Positions 49,727-58,679 of a stretch of 64,000 nt of DNA are shown here, in pieces; within the stretch, counting starts at the first letter, position 1, and the number at the start of each line of letters is the position of its first letter. A program made the position numbers and the translations under genes. Source of the stretch: Filimonas zeae (GTDB lineage Bacteria > Bacteroidota > Bacteroidia > Chitinophagales > Chitinophagaceae); NCBI RefSeq assembly GCF_014641615.1, contig NZ_BMIB01000008.1, positions 62,001 through 126,000 of the forward strand. The letters are read 5' to 3'. The notes under the pieces are model-generated. The model had not been told where the DNA came from. It ran no database searches and saw only the letters and a program-made list of their open reading frames with translations.

Positions 49727-50833
49727 TTACAATAAAAACTGGCTTTGTATATAGTCGGTAACGTCTACCAGATTGTTTTTTTCATGAAAAACAGCCAGCT
49801 GCCTGTCGGCGCCTGTTCCGTTGGCGAGAATATCGTTTACCAGCTTTATCGCATGTCTGCTGCCCAGGTGGTCCAGCACATCATCCGTAAACTCCAGCAG
49901 CTCATCAATCAGCACCCGGGTATTCACTTCCTGTTCTTTACCAAAATCTATAAGAGTGCCATCTATGCCATAACGGCTGGCCCGCCACTTATTTTCGTTA
50001 ATCAGCGAACGGTGGTACATATTAAAGTTCAGGTTCTGGCTGCGCAGTTTGTACAGCTTGGCACAGATAGCCTGAAAAAGGGCAGTAATAGCAATGGTTT
50101 CCTGCACCGTCATAGGTACATCACAAATGCGGAATTCAACGGTATTGAAAAACGGATGCACCCGTAAATCCCACCACACCTTCTTGGCATTGTCAATGCA
50201 ATTGGTTTTAATCAGCAGGTTTACATAACTCTCATAAGCTTCTGTGCTTTCAAAAAAGTCGGGAATGCCCGTGCGCGGAAACTTATCAAATATGCGGGAG
50301 CGGTACGATTTATAGCCGGTTAAACGTCCCTCCCAGAAAGGGGAGTTTACGCTGAGGGCATATACGTGTGGCAAAAAATAACGGGCCGAATTGGCAATGT
50401 GAATGGCCATTTTGCGGTCTTCCATGCCTACGTGCACGTGCAGGCCGAAAATAAGGTTGCTGCGGGCGGCTTCCTGCAATTCATCTACAATCTGGCTGTA
50501 ACGGATATGATCGGTAATCAGCTGGCTTTGCCAGTGGCTGAAAGGGTGAGTGCCGCTGGCACCGAGCGTAAAACCGAGATCTCCCGCAATTTGCGATACA
50601 GTTTTACGCAGGTTAGCTACATCATGCCAGGCCTCATCAATGTCAGAACAGATGTCTGTTCCCACCTCCACTACTGCCTGGTGCATTTCTGCCTTTATCT
50701 TGTCCTTGATCAGTTTATGCCCTTCGGAAACAATCAGCTGTTCATGGCTCTTCAGCTCGCGGGTATGCGGGTCTAAAACCATGTACTCTTCTTCTACGCC
50801 CAGGGTAAAATGCTTATAATTGAGAGTGCCCAT
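49727..50833 (-). CDS. YbdK-type carboxylate-amine ligase (GCS2 family)
   Basis: A 368-residue glutamate-cysteine-ligase-like enzyme. The N-terminus FTLGVEEEYMVLDP is the GCS2 signature, followed by EVGTDICSDIDEA, the glycine-histidine stretch SGTHPFSHWQ and the substrate segment NLIFGLHVHVGMED. ASRYGIDGTLIDFG is near residue 290. YbdK proteins have weak gamma-glutamylcysteine synthetase activity in vitro; the physiological substrate is unclear. No glutathione synthetase is nearby. It is not obviously linked to its neighbours. Confidence 0.88.
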   Translation of the reverse strand: MGTLNYKHFTLGVEEEYMVLDPHTRELKSHEQLIVSEGHKLIKDKIKAEMHQAVVEVGTDICSDIDEAWHDVANLRKTVSQIAGDLGFTLGASGTHPFSHWQSQLITDHIRYSQIVDELQEAARSNLIFGLHVHVGMEDRKMAIHIANSARYFLPHVYALSVNSPFWEGRLTGYKSYRSRIFDKFPRTGIPDFFESTEAYESYVNLLIKTNCIDNAKKVWWDLRVHPFFNTVEFRICDVPMTVQETIAITALFQAICAKLYKLRSQNLNFNMYHRSLINENKWRASRYGIDGTLIDFGKEQEVNTRVLIDELLEFTDDVLDHLGSRHAIKLVNDILANGTGADRQLAVFHEKNNLVDVTDYIQSQFLL

Positions 50834-50864
50834 TCGGGTTTAAATTACAACTTCTTTATAACAT

Positions 50865-50893
50865 AAAAAGCCATCCTTTTGAGGGATGGCTTT
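50865..50893 (-). terminator. Rho-independent terminator of rplI
   Basis: AAAAGCCATCC (50865-50875) pairs perfectly with GGATGGCTTTT (50883-50893) around a 7-nt loop. A T-run on the minus strand follows at the end of the ribosomal gene set. Confidence 0.9.
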
Positions 50894-50913
50894 TTATCAG
50901 TATGCGTTTGAAA

Positions 50914-51360
50914 TTATTCACCTACAACTTCAAATTCAATTTCGTGTGTATTGCTACCACCGAAATCAAGAATTGCTTTGTAAGTACCTAATTCTTTCAC
51001 TTCTTCAACAATAGAAATGCGCTTGCGGTCAATCTCGTAACCTTTCTGGTCACGGATAGCACGTGCAATCTGCAGGGTAGTAACGCTACCGAAGATTTTA
51101 CCGCTGGTACCTGTTTTAGCGCCTACTTTAATAGCAGACTCTTTCAGTACAGCAATAACTTTGTTAATCTCAGCCAGCATTGCTGCTTCTTTCTTAGCTT
51201 TTACCTTCAGTTTCTCATCTAACTGTTTCAGGTTAGAAGGAGTAGCTTCGATAGCTAATTTTTTAGGGATCAGGTAGTTACGGGCATAACCGTTTTTAAC
51301 GGTAACCAGTTCAGTGCTACCACCCAGGTTGTCTACGTCTTGAATTAAAATTACTTGCAT
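50914..51360 (-). CDS. rplI: 50S ribosomal protein L9
   Basis: 148 residues, normal for L9. The N-terminal domain has MQVILIQDVDNLGGSTELVTVKNGYARNYLIP with the GYARNYLIP signature, joined by the long charged helix (about 40-75) to the C-terminal domain (GKIFGSVTTLQIARAI). It follows rpsF-rpsR but after a 202-nt gap holding an inverted repeat. Confidence 0.98.
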   Translation of the reverse strand: MQVILIQDVDNLGGSTELVTVKNGYARNYLIPKKLAIEATPSNLKQLDEKLKVKAKKEAAMLAEINKVIAVLKESAIKVGAKTGTSGKIFGSVTTLQIARAIRDQKGYEIDRKRISIVEEVKELGTYKAILDFGGSNTHEIEFEVVGE

Positions 51361-51470
51361 GGTTCTTTGTGTTAGTATCCCAAGGGCCCAATCATTTCTT
51401 TCAAATTGATTCAGACTGTCTCTTCGCTGCTGCGGAGATTAGGGAATGGTTACTAGAAAGGAAAAGCCGA

Positions 51471-51556
51471 AAGTCAAAAACCAAAATTCAAAAGTAAAAA
51501 AGCAAAACAGAGTGCTCTGTAGTAAATTTCCCTTTTTGAATTTTAATTTTTGACTT
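51471..51556. repeat. Imperfect long inverted repeat between rpsR and rplI
   Basis: The left arm 51471-51494 and right arm 51532-51556 pair at about 22 of 24 positions; key words are AAGTCAAAAACC and TTTTTGACTT. A small hairpin ACAGAG-TG-CTCTGT (51507-51520) lies in the middle. It may act as a partial terminator or RNA processing site between S18 and L9. Confidence 0.6.
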
Positions 51557-51562
51557 TTGAAT

Positions 51563-51829
51563 TTATTTCAACAGATCAGTTACATATGGTAACAGAGCCA
51601 TTTGGCGTGCTTTTTTTATAGCTTCACCCACTTTGCGCTGGTACTTCAGAGAGTTACCGGTTAAACGGCGTGGTAAAATTTTACCTTGCTCGTTTACAAA
51701 CTTCTTCAGAAACTCAACGTCTTTGTAGTCGATGTACTTAATACCGTATTTTTTGAAGCGACAGAATTTCTTCTTAGGCTTCTCCTGCTTAATGGCGGTT
51801 AAGTATTTGATTTCATTTGCTTTTGCCAT
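51563..51829 (-). CDS. rpsR: 30S ribosomal protein S18
   Basis: 88 residues, with the S18 core [25 protein letters not shown] and [29 protein letters not shown]. It binds next to S6 on the 30S platform. It follows rpsF by 5 nt. Confidence 0.98.
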   Translation of the reverse strand: MAKANEIKYLTAIKQEKPKKKFCRFKKYGIKYIDYKDVEFLKKFVNEQGKILPRRLTGNSLKYQRKVGEAIKKARQMALLPYVTDLLK

Positions 51830-51834
51830 GATAA

Positions 51835-52188
51835 TTAACCCTCCACTTTTTCGGTTCCGGTTGGTACACCACTTCTTTTCCTTGTATTGTACTCGACGGC
51901 GTATTTATCGAGTGCAGTTACCATGAAACGCATGATCTGCTCATCGCGTAACATCTGGATTTTAAACTTCTCATTGAAGTCGGATGGCGCAGAATACTCC
52001 AGTACCCAGTAAATACCAGTGGTCTTCTTCTGGATAGGATACGCCAGTGATTTTAAACCCCAGGGATTGCTGTGCGCTACGTTTCCGCCGTTTTCTTTAA
52101 TGAAATCAGCGTACTTTTTCTGAGTAGCTTTAAACTCGTCCTCAGAAAGCACAGGGGTAAAAATCACCATCAATTCGTAATTGTTCAT
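51835..52188 (-). CDS. rpsF: 30S ribosomal protein S6
   Basis: 117 residues with the S6 fold: [17 protein letters not shown] at the start, [23 protein letters not shown] in the middle and the basic end. The first gene of rpsF-rpsR-rplI, expressed from the consensus promoter at 52225-52255. In Bacteria an S6:S18 complex often binds the leader for autoregulation; the leader here is only about 30 nt and no such motif was seen. Confidence 0.97.
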   Translation of the reverse strand: MNNYELMVIFTPVLSEDEFKATQKKYADFIKENGGNVAHSNPWGLKSLAYPIQKKTTGIYWVLEYSAPSDFNEKFKIQMLRDEQIMRFMVTALDKYAVEYNTRKRSGVPTGTEKVEG

Positions 52189-52224
52189 TACCCTGAATTT
52201 TGATTAAAATAATTAATTGGGCTG

Positions 52225-52255
52225 CAAAGGTAAATAAATTACCCAATAAATCAAA
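52225..52255 (-). promoter_or_regulatory. Consensus promoter of rpsF-rpsR-rplI
   Basis: On the minus strand TTTG (52252-52255), a 19-nt spacer and TACCTTTG (52225-52232). This is a perfect Bacteroidota consensus, with the same spacing as the pheA leader promoter. The ATG is 36 nt further. Confidence 0.85.
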
Positions 52256-52389
52256 CTGTATTCCTGGTGGCTTAGGTGGCTGATTATCAGTGGTATAACC
52301 CAAAATAAACCTTTTTAACGTCACGCTGGCATCTGGCTGGCCAGCTGGTATTGTTATTGCTTAATTACTATAAGCAAACCTGAAAAACT

Positions 52390-52590
52390 ATGAAAAAGAA
52401 TAACAGCTTTACCACTGAAAGTGATGTAAAAAACGTAGAAAACAAGCAAAGCGAACAACAGAAAGTAAGAGAAGGGCAGCCAGATAGCTCCATCCTGTCC
52501 GATAAAGACCCTGTTGTAAAAAACGACAAGGCATTTAAAGAACAGGACGAATTTATCGATCGCAACAATAACCGTAAATCAGAAGGCTGA
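52390..52590 (+). CDS. Small hydrophilic protein, probably disordered
   Basis: 66 residues rich in Lys, Asp, Glu, Asn and Ser, without hydrophobic core or signal peptide (SEQQKVREGQPDSSILSDKD; EQDEFIDRNNN). Coding evidence is indirect: clean ATG start after an A-rich stretch, no competing frame, and codon use like the neighbours. Nothing suggests a function. The opposite-strand frame in the same place is hydrophobic and less likely. Confidence 0.55.
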   Translation: MKKNNSFTTESDVKNVENKQSEQQKVREGQPDSSILSDKDPVVKNDKAFKEQDEFIDRNNNRKSEG

Positions 52591-52593
52591 TGG

Positions 52594-53043
52594 TTATGAG
52601 GGATTAATTACGAACTGCGACATGGGAGGAAAGTATAGCATCTTTTTCCAGTCAATGGCAAAAATTCTTTCCAGTACACTTTTTAATTCCGGCAGAGAGG
52701 AGGGTTTCACTGCATACAGGTTGGAACCCTCCCGGTAGCAGAATTCAATATTATGTAAATCCTGCAATGAGGAGTATACAATAATAGGTAACGAATCGTA
52801 TTTGCTATTGGCTCTTATTTCCTTCAGGCATTGCTGGCCCGATTTACAGGGCATTAGTATATCAAGGAAAAGGATATCGGGATGTTTTTCTTCCAGCAGC
52901 TTCATTAACACCTCACCATTCTCGGCTCTGGTTAACAGTACAGCGAAAGACATTTCCTGAATAGCCAATGAAAAAACAAAATAATCATCATCATCGTCAT
53001 CTGCGAGCAAAACGTGGGTGGGATCTTCATGTAAAGCATTCAT
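52594..53043 (-). CDS. Single-domain response regulator
   Basis: 149 residues, one CheY-like receiver of the Rcp1 type. The acidic pocket is in VLLADDDDDDYFVF (about 11-24), the phospho-acceptor is Asp61 in DILFLDILMP, the Ser/Thr switch lies in PIIVYSSL and the Lys in YAVKPSS. There is no output domain, so it acts by protein contact, as commonly happens with PAS/phytochrome-type kinases such as the one at 38526. It is divergent from the degenerate receiver gene at 53146. Confidence 0.92.
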   Translation of the reverse strand: MNALHEDPTHVLLADDDDDDYFVFSLAIQEMSFAVLLTRAENGEVLMKLLEEKHPDILFLDILMPCKSGQQCLKEIRANSKYDSLPIIVYSSLQDLHNIEFCYREGSNLYAVKPSSLPELKSVLERIFAIDWKKMLYFPPMSQFVINPS

Positions 53044-53145
53044 AAGTGATTATTTAATTGGCTTTTCAAAGCTTACGCTTGTCAAATGTAACTCTTGCAC
53101 CATTCTGTAACAAGTACGCAAAATATTAAAAAAAATCATACCGCT

Positions 53146-53511
53146 ATGTGTACATTTACTGATCCTGCATACATGCCTGCAATGAAACATAGAGATACAT
53201 ACGTTCTTCTCTTTGGCAACAATTGTGCGCAAACAACGCAACTGGTACAATTGCTGCGCGAATACTGGGCTTCTGCAACCATACATCTGGTAAGCGATGC
53301 AGAAGCGCTGATGGCAGGTATTGCCCGGCAAACGCCGGATATGATTATTATACCGGGTGTGGAAAAGCGTGACCAGTATTTTATCAGCTGCATTAAAATG
53401 CTCCGCAGCAAACAGGAAATAGACAACATACCCGTGTATGTATACAACACTATTCCGGTGCAGAAAGATCTGGATCAGCTATGGCAGCAGATACAGCAAC
53501 GCCGTCGGTAA
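53146..53511 (+). CDS. Degenerate receiver-like protein
   Basis: 121 residues from the ATG at 53146; a longer frame starts with TTG at 53095 and was rejected. Alternating hydrophobic strands and helices (DTYVLLFGNN, IHLVSDAEALMAGI, DMIIIPGVEK, IPVYVYNTIP) resemble a receiver fold, but the acidic pair is absent and the acceptor Asp position is replaced in IIIPGVEK, so phosphorylation is not expected. The last 62 nt overlap the convergent nuclease gene. It may be a phosphorylation-independent partner in the neighbouring signalling system. Confidence 0.65.
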   Translation: MCTFTDPAYMPAMKHRDTYVLLFGNNCAQTTQLVQLLREYWASATIHLVSDAEALMAGIARQTPDMIIIPGVEKRDQYFISCIKMLRSKQEIDNIPVYVYNTIPVQKDLDQLWQQIQQRRR

Positions 53512-54628
53512 CGCTGCTTTTTACCTGTTTTAGCAAGGCGATATACACCGGAAAATGATCGCTGAAACCACCTCTTACTTCCGTGCCTTCCCAAAAGCGC
53601 ATGGGATATCCGGTATACCTGCCCTGCTGTTCTACCATAAAATCAGGCTTATAAATATAGGCGGCATGAAACATAAAGCCTGCCTGCTGTTTACGCAACC
53701 AGTTGTTGCTGGTAATAATCTGGTCAAACAAACCCCATGCATCCCGGTACGCCAGGGTTCCATTGCCTTTTTTATACTGCGCCAGCCAGGGATTGTACAG
53801 GCCCGCAGGCAAAGCAGTATCAGCCCGGCCGCTGGCTTTCAGGCTGTGGCTGATGCTCTGGCTTACAGGATCATCGTTAAAATCGCCCATAATAAGTGCC
53901 TTGGTATCCGGCGTACGCACACAAACCGAATCCCAGTGGCGCTTACATATAAGTGCTGCCGTTTGCCGTGCAGGTGTGGTACGCGTTTCGCCACCCAGGC
54001 GGCTGGGCCAGTGATTTATATATATATGTACCACTTCTCCGTCCAGCCGGCCTTTTATCCATAGTATATCACGCGAGTAATAATGGTAGCTACGGGCTGT
54101 ATCCAAAGGGCCTTCATCCGCCTGTTTTAAACGTGCATAGGCGGCCGCGCCTTTAATAAGCACAGGCAGGCTGGCGCTGGTATCGGGTTGAAAGTATACC
54201 GGATTGTACAGCAACGCTACATCTACCCCGCGTGCATCGTGCGAGTTGTAATGGATAATGCCATACTGCCGCTGTTGCAGTAAAGGATGTTGTACCAGAT
54301 CTTCCAGAACACATTTGTTTTCTATTTCTGCCAGCCCTATCAGCGCAGGGCCGTCTGCACTTTTATCGGTACCCATGCCTGCCAGCACGCGGGCAATGCC
54401 TGCCACCTTCTGCTGATAAACGGTAGTGTTGTAATGGCGTATGCCGGCAGGTAAAAACTCTTCATCACGTACGTTCTCATTATCTAACGTATCATAAAAA
54501 TTTTCACAGTTATAAAATGCAGCTAAAGCAATTTTGTATTGTTGCTGCGCATAAGATGTTATAATATTTATATATATCAGCAGGCATAATGTCACAAAGG
54601 CTTTGGTAACAGTGCTTTTCTTTATCAT
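53450..54628 (-). CDS. Secreted endonuclease/exonuclease/phosphatase family protein
   Basis: 392 residues with a signal peptide (MIKKSTVTKAFVTLCLLIYINI, cleavage near SYAQ). The EEP fold motifs are present in order: FYNCENFYDT (metal Asn/Glu), GLAEIEN (Glu), NHWPSRLGGE, MGDFNDDP and the C-terminal GFSDHFPVY with the catalytic His. Secreted members act on DNA, RNA or phosphoesters. The ATG at 54628 replaces a longer TTG frame. Divergent from a TonB receptor and DUF5689 lipoprotein, with which it probably forms a nucleic-acid or phosphate scavenging unit. Confidence 0.85.
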   Translation of the reverse strand: MIKKSTVTKAFVTLCLLIYINIITSYAQQQYKIALAAFYNCENFYDTLDNENVRDEEFLPAGIRHYNTTVYQQKVAGIARVLAGMGTDKSADGPALIGLAEIENKCVLEDLVQHPLLQQRQYGIIHYNSHDARGVDVALLYNPVYFQPDTSASLPVLIKGAAAYARLKQADEGPLDTARSYHYYSRDILWIKGRLDGEVVHIYINHWPSRLGGETRTTPARQTAALICKRHWDSVCVRTPDTKALIMGDFNDDPVSQSISHSLKASGRADTALPAGLYNPWLAQYKKGNGTLAYRDAWGLFDQIITSNNWLRKQQAGFMFHAAYIYKPDFMVEQQGRYTGYPMRFWEGTEVRGGFSDHFPVYIALLKQVKSSVTDGVAVSAAIADPDLSAPE

Positions 54629-54708
54629 GTAATGAAAATACAATCATAAATTTTAATTGGCAGATTAAAATACAGCCTGCACTTTTGCTGCCAACCAATT
54701 CTAATGCT

Positions 54709-57204
54709 ATGAAAACATCTGCAATTTTTGCATGTATTCTGTTGCCATTTGCTTTGCCTGCACAGGTGCCCGATAGTATCCGGCTGGTTACGCTGGAGGC
54801 ATTACAGCAATCGGAAGAAACACCTGTATATGTATCTTCCTTACTTACCGCTTCGCGCGATCCGGTGGCGGCAGCAGCAGCTTTTAATTTCAGTGCCGTT
54901 CGTTTTAAACAAAGAGGGTATGATGCTGATTTGCTTGAAACAGGTATTAACGGGCTGCCCATGCAGAGCCTGGAGAATGGATACGCGTTCTGGAGTTCGT
55001 GGAGCGGCCTTAACGAAATGCTCCTTAACCGGCAGAGCGTTGCAGGAGGTAAGAGCAATAGTTTCGCTTTTGGCCTTCCGGGCGGTTTTACTCATATAGA
55101 TATGCGGGCAGGCAAACAACGCAGGCAAACTGCTACGGGATATGCATTTGCCAACAGACAATATACACACCGGTTCTATTATGCAAGGGCTACCGGTTTT
55201 AACAGCAAAGGATGGGCATTGGCTTACTCGTTGGTAAGCAGAACAGGAAGTAACGGCTATGTAGAGGCGGCAGACTACAATAGCCACAGTTACTATGCAG
55301 CCGTTGATAAAAAAGCAGGTACCCGGCACCTGTTCAGCCTGGCTGTTTTTGGGGCGGCTACACGGGCGGGCAGGCAGGCAGCTACCTTGCAGCAAACAGC
55401 ACAGCTTACAAACAACAACTATTACAATGCTTACTGGGGATATCAGGATGGCCGGAAGCGGAACAGCAGTTATTCCATAGTACACCAGCCGCAGCTGATT
55501 GCCACGCACGACTATCACCCCAACAGTCATACTTCGGTTATTACTGCATTGGGCATTACCACAGGAAGCCGCAAAGTAACGGGGCTGGATTGGTATAATG
55601 CAGCAGATCCAAGGCCTGACTATTATCGTTATCTGCCCGGTTATGCTGCCAACGCGGCACAGCGTACGCAACTGGAAAAAGCATGGGCAGAAGATGAGGA
55701 AATAAGCCAGGTTAACTGGAACAGGCTATATGCAGTAAACAGAGCCAATACCGCTACTATCTATAGTGCAGATGGCATGGCAGGCAATCATATTACCGGC
55801 CTGCGATCGTTGTATATAGTACAGGCTGCTGTAAACCGGATATTCAGGCTGGCGGCAAACAGCGTGTTAAATACGCACGTGGGCAGGCATGCTGCATTTA
55901 CTGCCGGCATCAGCTACCAGCGTCAGCAAAACCGGCGCTTTAAACAGATAAACGATTTACTGGGAGGTGATTGGTTTGTAGATTGGAACCAGTTTGCGGA
56001 AAGAGATGATCCGGGAAATAACCAGGTACTGCAGAACAATCTGGATAAACCCAACCGTTTGGTAAGGCAGGGCGAAACTTTTGGGTACGATTACAGCTTA
56101 ACCTTTTCACAGGCAGCCGGTTTTATGCAACTGGTTTATACATTGCCGCATGTGGATTTGTTTGCCGGTGGCAATATCTCCCGGCAGCAGTATTTCAGAA
56201 CAGGTTATATGCGCAATGGCTTGTTTGCAGATAACTCATTGGGCAGGTCAGCCACACATGCGTTTACCGGCTACGGCTATAAAGCAGGCTTTACTTATAA
56301 AATAAACGGGCGGCACTATGCCTATATACAAGCAGCAGTAATCAGTCGCCCGCCACTGGCAGCGAATGTATACCTTTCTCCGCGTACCCGTAATACGGCG
56401 CAGGCCAACGCGGTTGCAGAAACCATTCAAACAGCAGAGGCAGGTTACCTTATTCACGCACCGCGTTTAAGTATACACGCTTCAGCCTACATTACGCAGA
56501 TGAAACAGGGCATGAAGGTGCTGAGCTTTTATCATGATGAGTACCGGAATTTTGTTAACTACGCATTAAGTAATATCAATAAGTGGCATGGAGGTGTTGA
56601 GCTGGCAGCAGAAGCCAGCGTAACACCAGATATTACTTTTACAGCAGTAGCAGCAGTGGGCAGATACTATTACAACAGCCGGCAACAGGCATTGGTAACT
56701 GCAGATAACAGTGAAGAAATACTGGAAAAAGCCACTGTGTATAGCAAAAATTATCGCGTAGGCAATACCCCGCAGGAGGCCTATAGCGCGGGTATTACCT
56801 ATCGCTCTCCCGATGCGTGGTTTATCAGCACTACTACCAGTTATACGCGCCGCCAGTGGCTGGAGGCAAATCCGCTGCGCCTTACCGCAATGGCTACAGA
56901 TAATGTAAGCCCCGGCTCTGATGAGTTTAAAGATATATTACAGCAGACAGAATGGCCTGCACAGTATACCGTTAATCTGTTTGCAGGGTATACCTGTAAA
57001 GCGCCCTATAAAAGAATGGCCAATACATGGATGACGATATATGCGGGAGTAAACAACCTGCTTAACAACACCCGTATTATCTCCGGTGCCTATGAGCAGT
57101 TACGGTTTGATTTTGAAAGCAAAAGCCGCCATACGTATCCGCCTAAAATGTGGTATGCACAAGGTACCACTTTCTATCTCAGTATCAATTTCAGATTTCA
57201 ATAA
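54709..57204 (+). CDS. TonB-dependent receptor
   Basis: 831 residues with a signal peptide (MKTSAIFACILLPFALPAQ). A plug-like region at about 30-190 (VRFKQRGYDADLLETGINGLPMQ; GLNEMLLNRQ) is followed by a barrel of about 22 strands rich in Tyr and Asn (HRFYYARATGFNSKGWALAYSLVS; QKQGMKVLSFYHDEYRNFVNY), ending FYLSINFRFQ. No CarboxypepD_reg domain at the N-terminus, unlike SusC. The DUF5689 lipoprotein follows 14 nt later. It probably imports what the neighbouring secreted nuclease releases; the substrate is inferred. The longer TTG frame at 54685 is not used. Confidence 0.86.
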   Translation: MKTSAIFACILLPFALPAQVPDSIRLVTLEALQQSEETPVYVSSLLTASRDPVAAAAAFNFSAVRFKQRGYDADLLETGINGLPMQSLENGYAFWSSWSGLNEMLLNRQSVAGGKSNSFAFGLPGGFTHIDMRAGKQRRQTATGYAFANRQYTHRFYYARATGFNSKGWALAYSLVSRTGSNGYVEAADYNSHSYYAAVDKKAGTRHLFSLAVFGAATRAGRQAATLQQTAQLTNNNYYNAYWGYQDGRKRNSSYSIVHQPQLIATHDYHPNSHTSVITALGITTGSRKVTGLDWYNAADPRPDYYRYLPGYAANAAQRTQLEKAWAEDEEISQVNWNRLYAVNRANTATIYSADGMAGNHITGLRSLYIVQAAVNRIFRLAANSVLNTHVGRHAAFTAGISYQRQQNRRFKQINDLLGGDWFVDWNQFAERDDPGNNQVLQNNLDKPNRLVRQGETFGYDYSLTFSQAAGFMQLVYTLPHVDLFAGGNISRQQYFRTGYMRNGLFADNSLGRSATHAFTGYGYKAGFTYKINGRHYAYIQAAVISRPPLAANVYLSPRTRNTAQANAVAETIQTAEAGYLIHAPRLSIHASAYITQMKQGMKVLSFYHDEYRNFVNYALSNINKWHGGVELAAEASVTPDITFTAVAAVGRYYYNSRQQALVTADNSEEILEKATVYSKNYRVGNTPQEAYSAGITYRSPDAWFISTTTSYTRRQWLEANPLRLTAMATDNVSPGSDEFKDILQQTEWPAQYTVNLFAGYTCKAPYKRMANTWMTIYAGVNNLLNNTRIISGAYEQLRFDFESKSRHTYPPKMWYAQGTTFYLSINFRFQ

Positions 57205-57218
57205 TAAACCGCGCCATT

Positions 57219-58679
57219 ATGAAAAATGTTTTTTTGCTGTGCATGCTGCTGTCGTGGTCGTGCAACAGAGTATTTGATGCACCCGAACCTTTCCCTGATG
57301 CAGATATAAAAGCTACTATTACCATACAGGATCTGAAAGCATTACACGCTGTAAAAGGCCGCTTCGACAGAATTACAGCAGATGGGGTAATTGCCGGTGT
57401 GGTAACTGCAGATGACCGCAGTGGTAATTTTTACAGAAGTATTGTACTGCAGGATAATACCGGTGGTATTGCACTGCTGCTGGAAAGAACAGGATTGTAT
57501 AACGATTATCCTATAGGCAGAAAAGTGTTTGTAAAAGTGAAGGGCCTTATGCTGGGTGATTACCGGGGGCTGATACAGCTGGGGGCAGATGTGGACGTTA
57601 GTGACCCGGCAGATATTACCTTAGCTGGCATTGCCGCTTCTTTACTTAGCAGGTATCTGGTAAAAGGTAGCCTGAATAATGTGGTGGTGCCGGCAACAGT
57701 AACAAAAGCCCAGCTGACTACTGCTTTGCACGATCCTTATCAGAACACACTGATACGCCTTAACAATGCTGAGTTTGCGGTAGCAGACAGTGGCGCAACC
57801 TATGCCAACGCAAAAGCCAAAATAACAGGCAGCTACCGGCTGTATACCTGTACAGATACGCTTGTTGCGGTGCGTACCAGTGCCTATGCCACTTTTGCGG
57901 GCATACGGCTGCCAGCAGGCAACGGCACCGTTACCGGCATTTACAGTGTGTTTAACAGTGAAAAACAATTGATGATACGCGATACAGCAGATGTGCAGTT
58001 AAAAGCGCTGCGATGTACACGTGTAACAGTACCGGATGTGGAACAGCCGTATACGGCAGGTATTGCGCTTACAGCATCACCCTTGCTGTTGCATTTTAAT
58101 GCGCTCGATAGTGTATTGCCACAGGGTATGTATCTGTACACAGGTGCCACTGCTACTGGCATTGGTACCGCCACCAACTTTATACATAGCCGTACCAGCT
58201 GGGCTAATACCAGCGGAGGGTTTAAAAACTATGCTTCTGCTGCAGGTTTACAAATGCAGAGTACACAGGCGCAGCAACAGGCAGCTAACGACAGGGCAGC
58301 AGGTGTGCGGCAGGTTACTGTAACAGATAAAGGTGTGGCTTTTGTGTTTGAAATAAACAATACCACCGGCAAAACGGGAATAGAGTTAGATTGGAATATG
58401 CAATCGCTGGATGCAGGAGCAGAGCGTACTACACAATGGACGGTTGATTATGCACAGGGGCTTAACCCAACAGTTTTTACGCCTTTGCAAACCATACCGG
58501 AAGTGGTAATCACCGGTGGCGGGCGCTTTAGTAATACCCCTATAAAAGTAGTGCTGCCGGAAGTGCTGCATAATAACAGCAGAAAACTAACGCTGCGCAT
58601 TGCTGCATTACAGGCTACTGCAGGTAGCGGCAGCCGCGCTACCACTGCTATTGATAATGTGCGTATCAGCTGGCGTTAG
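57219..58679 (+). CDS. DUF5689-domain lipoprotein
   Basis: 486 residues with a lipoprotein signal (MKNVFLLCMLLSWSCNR, lipobox Cys15). The N-terminal DUF5689 (about 30-260) looks like OB-fold beta-strands: ADGVIAGVVTADDRSGNFYRSIVLQD and GGIALLLERTGLYNDYPIGRKVFVKVKG. A second beta-sandwich follows (about 290-486, FKNYASAAGLQMQS; GIELDWNMQSLDAG). It is 14 nt after the TonB receptor and stands where SusD would in a glycan locus. The OB fold suggests binding of a nucleic-acid-like ligand; that is inference. The last 4 nt overlap the MFS gene. Confidence 0.82.
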   Translation: MKNVFLLCMLLSWSCNRVFDAPEPFPDADIKATITIQDLKALHAVKGRFDRITADGVIAGVVTADDRSGNFYRSIVLQDNTGGIALLLERTGLYNDYPIGRKVFVKVKGLMLGDYRGLIQLGADVDVSDPADITLAGIAASLLSRYLVKGSLNNVVVPATVTKAQLTTALHDPYQNTLIRLNNAEFAVADSGATYANAKAKITGSYRLYTCTDTLVAVRTSAYATFAGIRLPAGNGTVTGIYSVFNSEKQLMIRDTADVQLKALRCTRVTVPDVEQPYTAGIALTASPLLLHFNALDSVLPQGMYLYTGATATGIGTATNFIHSRTSWANTSGGFKNYASAAGLQMQSTQAQQQAANDRAAGVRQVTVTDKGVAFVFEINNTTGKTGIELDWNMQSLDAGAERTTQWTVDYAQGLNPTVFTPLQTIPEVVITGGGRFSNTPIKVVLPEVLHNNSRKLTLRIAALQATAGSGSRATTAIDNVRISWR

